This document shows, piece after piece, positions 4,940 through 5,255 of a stretch of DNA of 5,255 nt; within the stretch, counting starts at the first letter, position 1; each line of letters opens with the position of its first letter. The position numbers were made by a program, and so were the translations under genes. This DNA is from Chloroflexota bacterium. GTDB lineage: Bacteria > Chloroflexota > Dehalococcoidia > Bin125. Under the pieces are notes generated by a model. It made no database searches, was not told the origin of the DNA, and worked only from the letters and a program-made list of their open reading frames with translations. The DNA lies in the NCBI GenBank assembly GCA_027296805.1, contig JAPUIR010000060.1, positions 1 through 5,255 on the forward strand, written 5' to 3'.

Positions 4940-5255
4940 ATGATCCTCCTCCTCGATAACTACGACTCCTTCACCTACAACCTCTACCAGTACCTCTGCG
5001 AACTGGGAGCCGACGTCGTCGTTCACCGCAACGACAAGATCACCCTCGACGAAGTCGCCCAGCTCGCCCCCGAGCGCATCGTCGTCTCCCCTGGCCCCAA
5101 AACCCCCGACGACGCCGGCATCAGCGTCGAGCTGATCCAGCGCTTCGCGGGCCAAGTGCCCATCCTCGGCGTCTGCCTCGGTCACCAGTGTGTGGCGCAG
5201 GCCTTCGGCGCGCGCATCGTCAACGCCGGCGAGATCAAGCACGGCAAGACCTCCG
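4940..5255 (+). CDS. trpG: Anthranilate synthase component II, glutamine amidotransferase (TrpG), 5' part
   Basis: ATG at 4940 opens 105 codons that run off the window. The sequence begins [19 protein letters not shown], the hallmark start of TrpG/PabA glutamine amidotransferases. The oxyanion-hole segment [13 protein letters not shown] (48-60) has Lys where Gly is most common (PGPGTP). The nucleophile elbow GVCLGHQ (77-83) carries the catalytic Cys79, and the frame continues into GEIKHGKTS (97-105), which is typical of the family. The His-Glu pair of the catalytic triad would lie beyond the window. TrpG releases ammonia from glutamine for TrpE. A Shine-Dalgarno sequence (GAGGAA, 4925-4930) supports this start. 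PabA is a close alternative because one subunit can serve both enzymes, but a trpE in the same segment favours TrpG. Confidence 0.95.
   Translation, partial: MILLLDNYDSFTYNLYQYLCELGADVVVHRNDKITLDEVAQLAPERIVVSPGPKTPDDAGISVELIQRFAGQVPILGVCLGHQCVAQAFGARIVNAGEIKHGKTS

Noticed and set aside
4718..5242. 174-codon - strand frame opposite trpG
   Set aside because: The + strand encodes an unmistakable TrpG N-terminus with the catalytic Cys; the - frame is antisense shadow.

Overview
The window is a high-GC, densely coding segment with every convincing gene on the + strand. It holds the 3' end of a guanylate kinase gene (gmk), a complete trpE with an elaborate 5' leader, a Nudix hydrolase-SAM methyltransferase fusion gene, a tandem-domain carboxymuconolactone decarboxylase-like gene, and the 5' part of trpG. 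Both subunits of anthranilate synthase (first committed step of tryptophan synthesis) are therefore encoded here, about 2.5 kb apart, with two non-trp genes between them.

The most informative part is bases 430-956, upstream of trpE. A good sigma-70-type promoter (TTGACA at 430) is followed by a complete class I T-box riboswitch (about 481-774). It has a K-turn, a specifier loop displaying TGG (Trp), the AGAGAG distal bulge, stem II, the CCGTTATC element of stem IIA/B, stem III, a perfect T-box sequence and a U-tailed intrinsic terminator. The variable T-box base is C, which matches the G73 discriminator of bacterial tRNA-Trp. Downstream of the terminator and before trpE lies a 30-codon ORF ending in W-P-R-W-P-R-S, with its own weak ribosome-binding site and overlapping, mutually exclusive RNA structures. 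This looks like a ribosome-sensing Trp leader peptide placed in series with the T-box. If real, trpE would be controlled by two independent Trp sensors: uncharged tRNA directly, and ribosome stalling at Trp codons.

The two larger non-coding stretches (189-429 and 3678-4008) share a dispersed repeat family. Its unit is built from a GTGCAGAGGG-type module, a roughly 25-base module ending TTTCCACGAGCGACC, and poly-G/poly-C hairpins. The second stretch also contains a probable intrinsic terminator and an ORF that spans exactly from one gene to the next but is built from the repeats.

Organism: the high GC, C-ending codon preference, T-box regulation and G/C-tract intergenic repeats suggest a high-GC lineage that uses T-boxes. 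Chloroflexota is my best guess, with other lineages such as Actinobacteriota or Myxococcota-like groups possible. This is inference from style, not from a database match.
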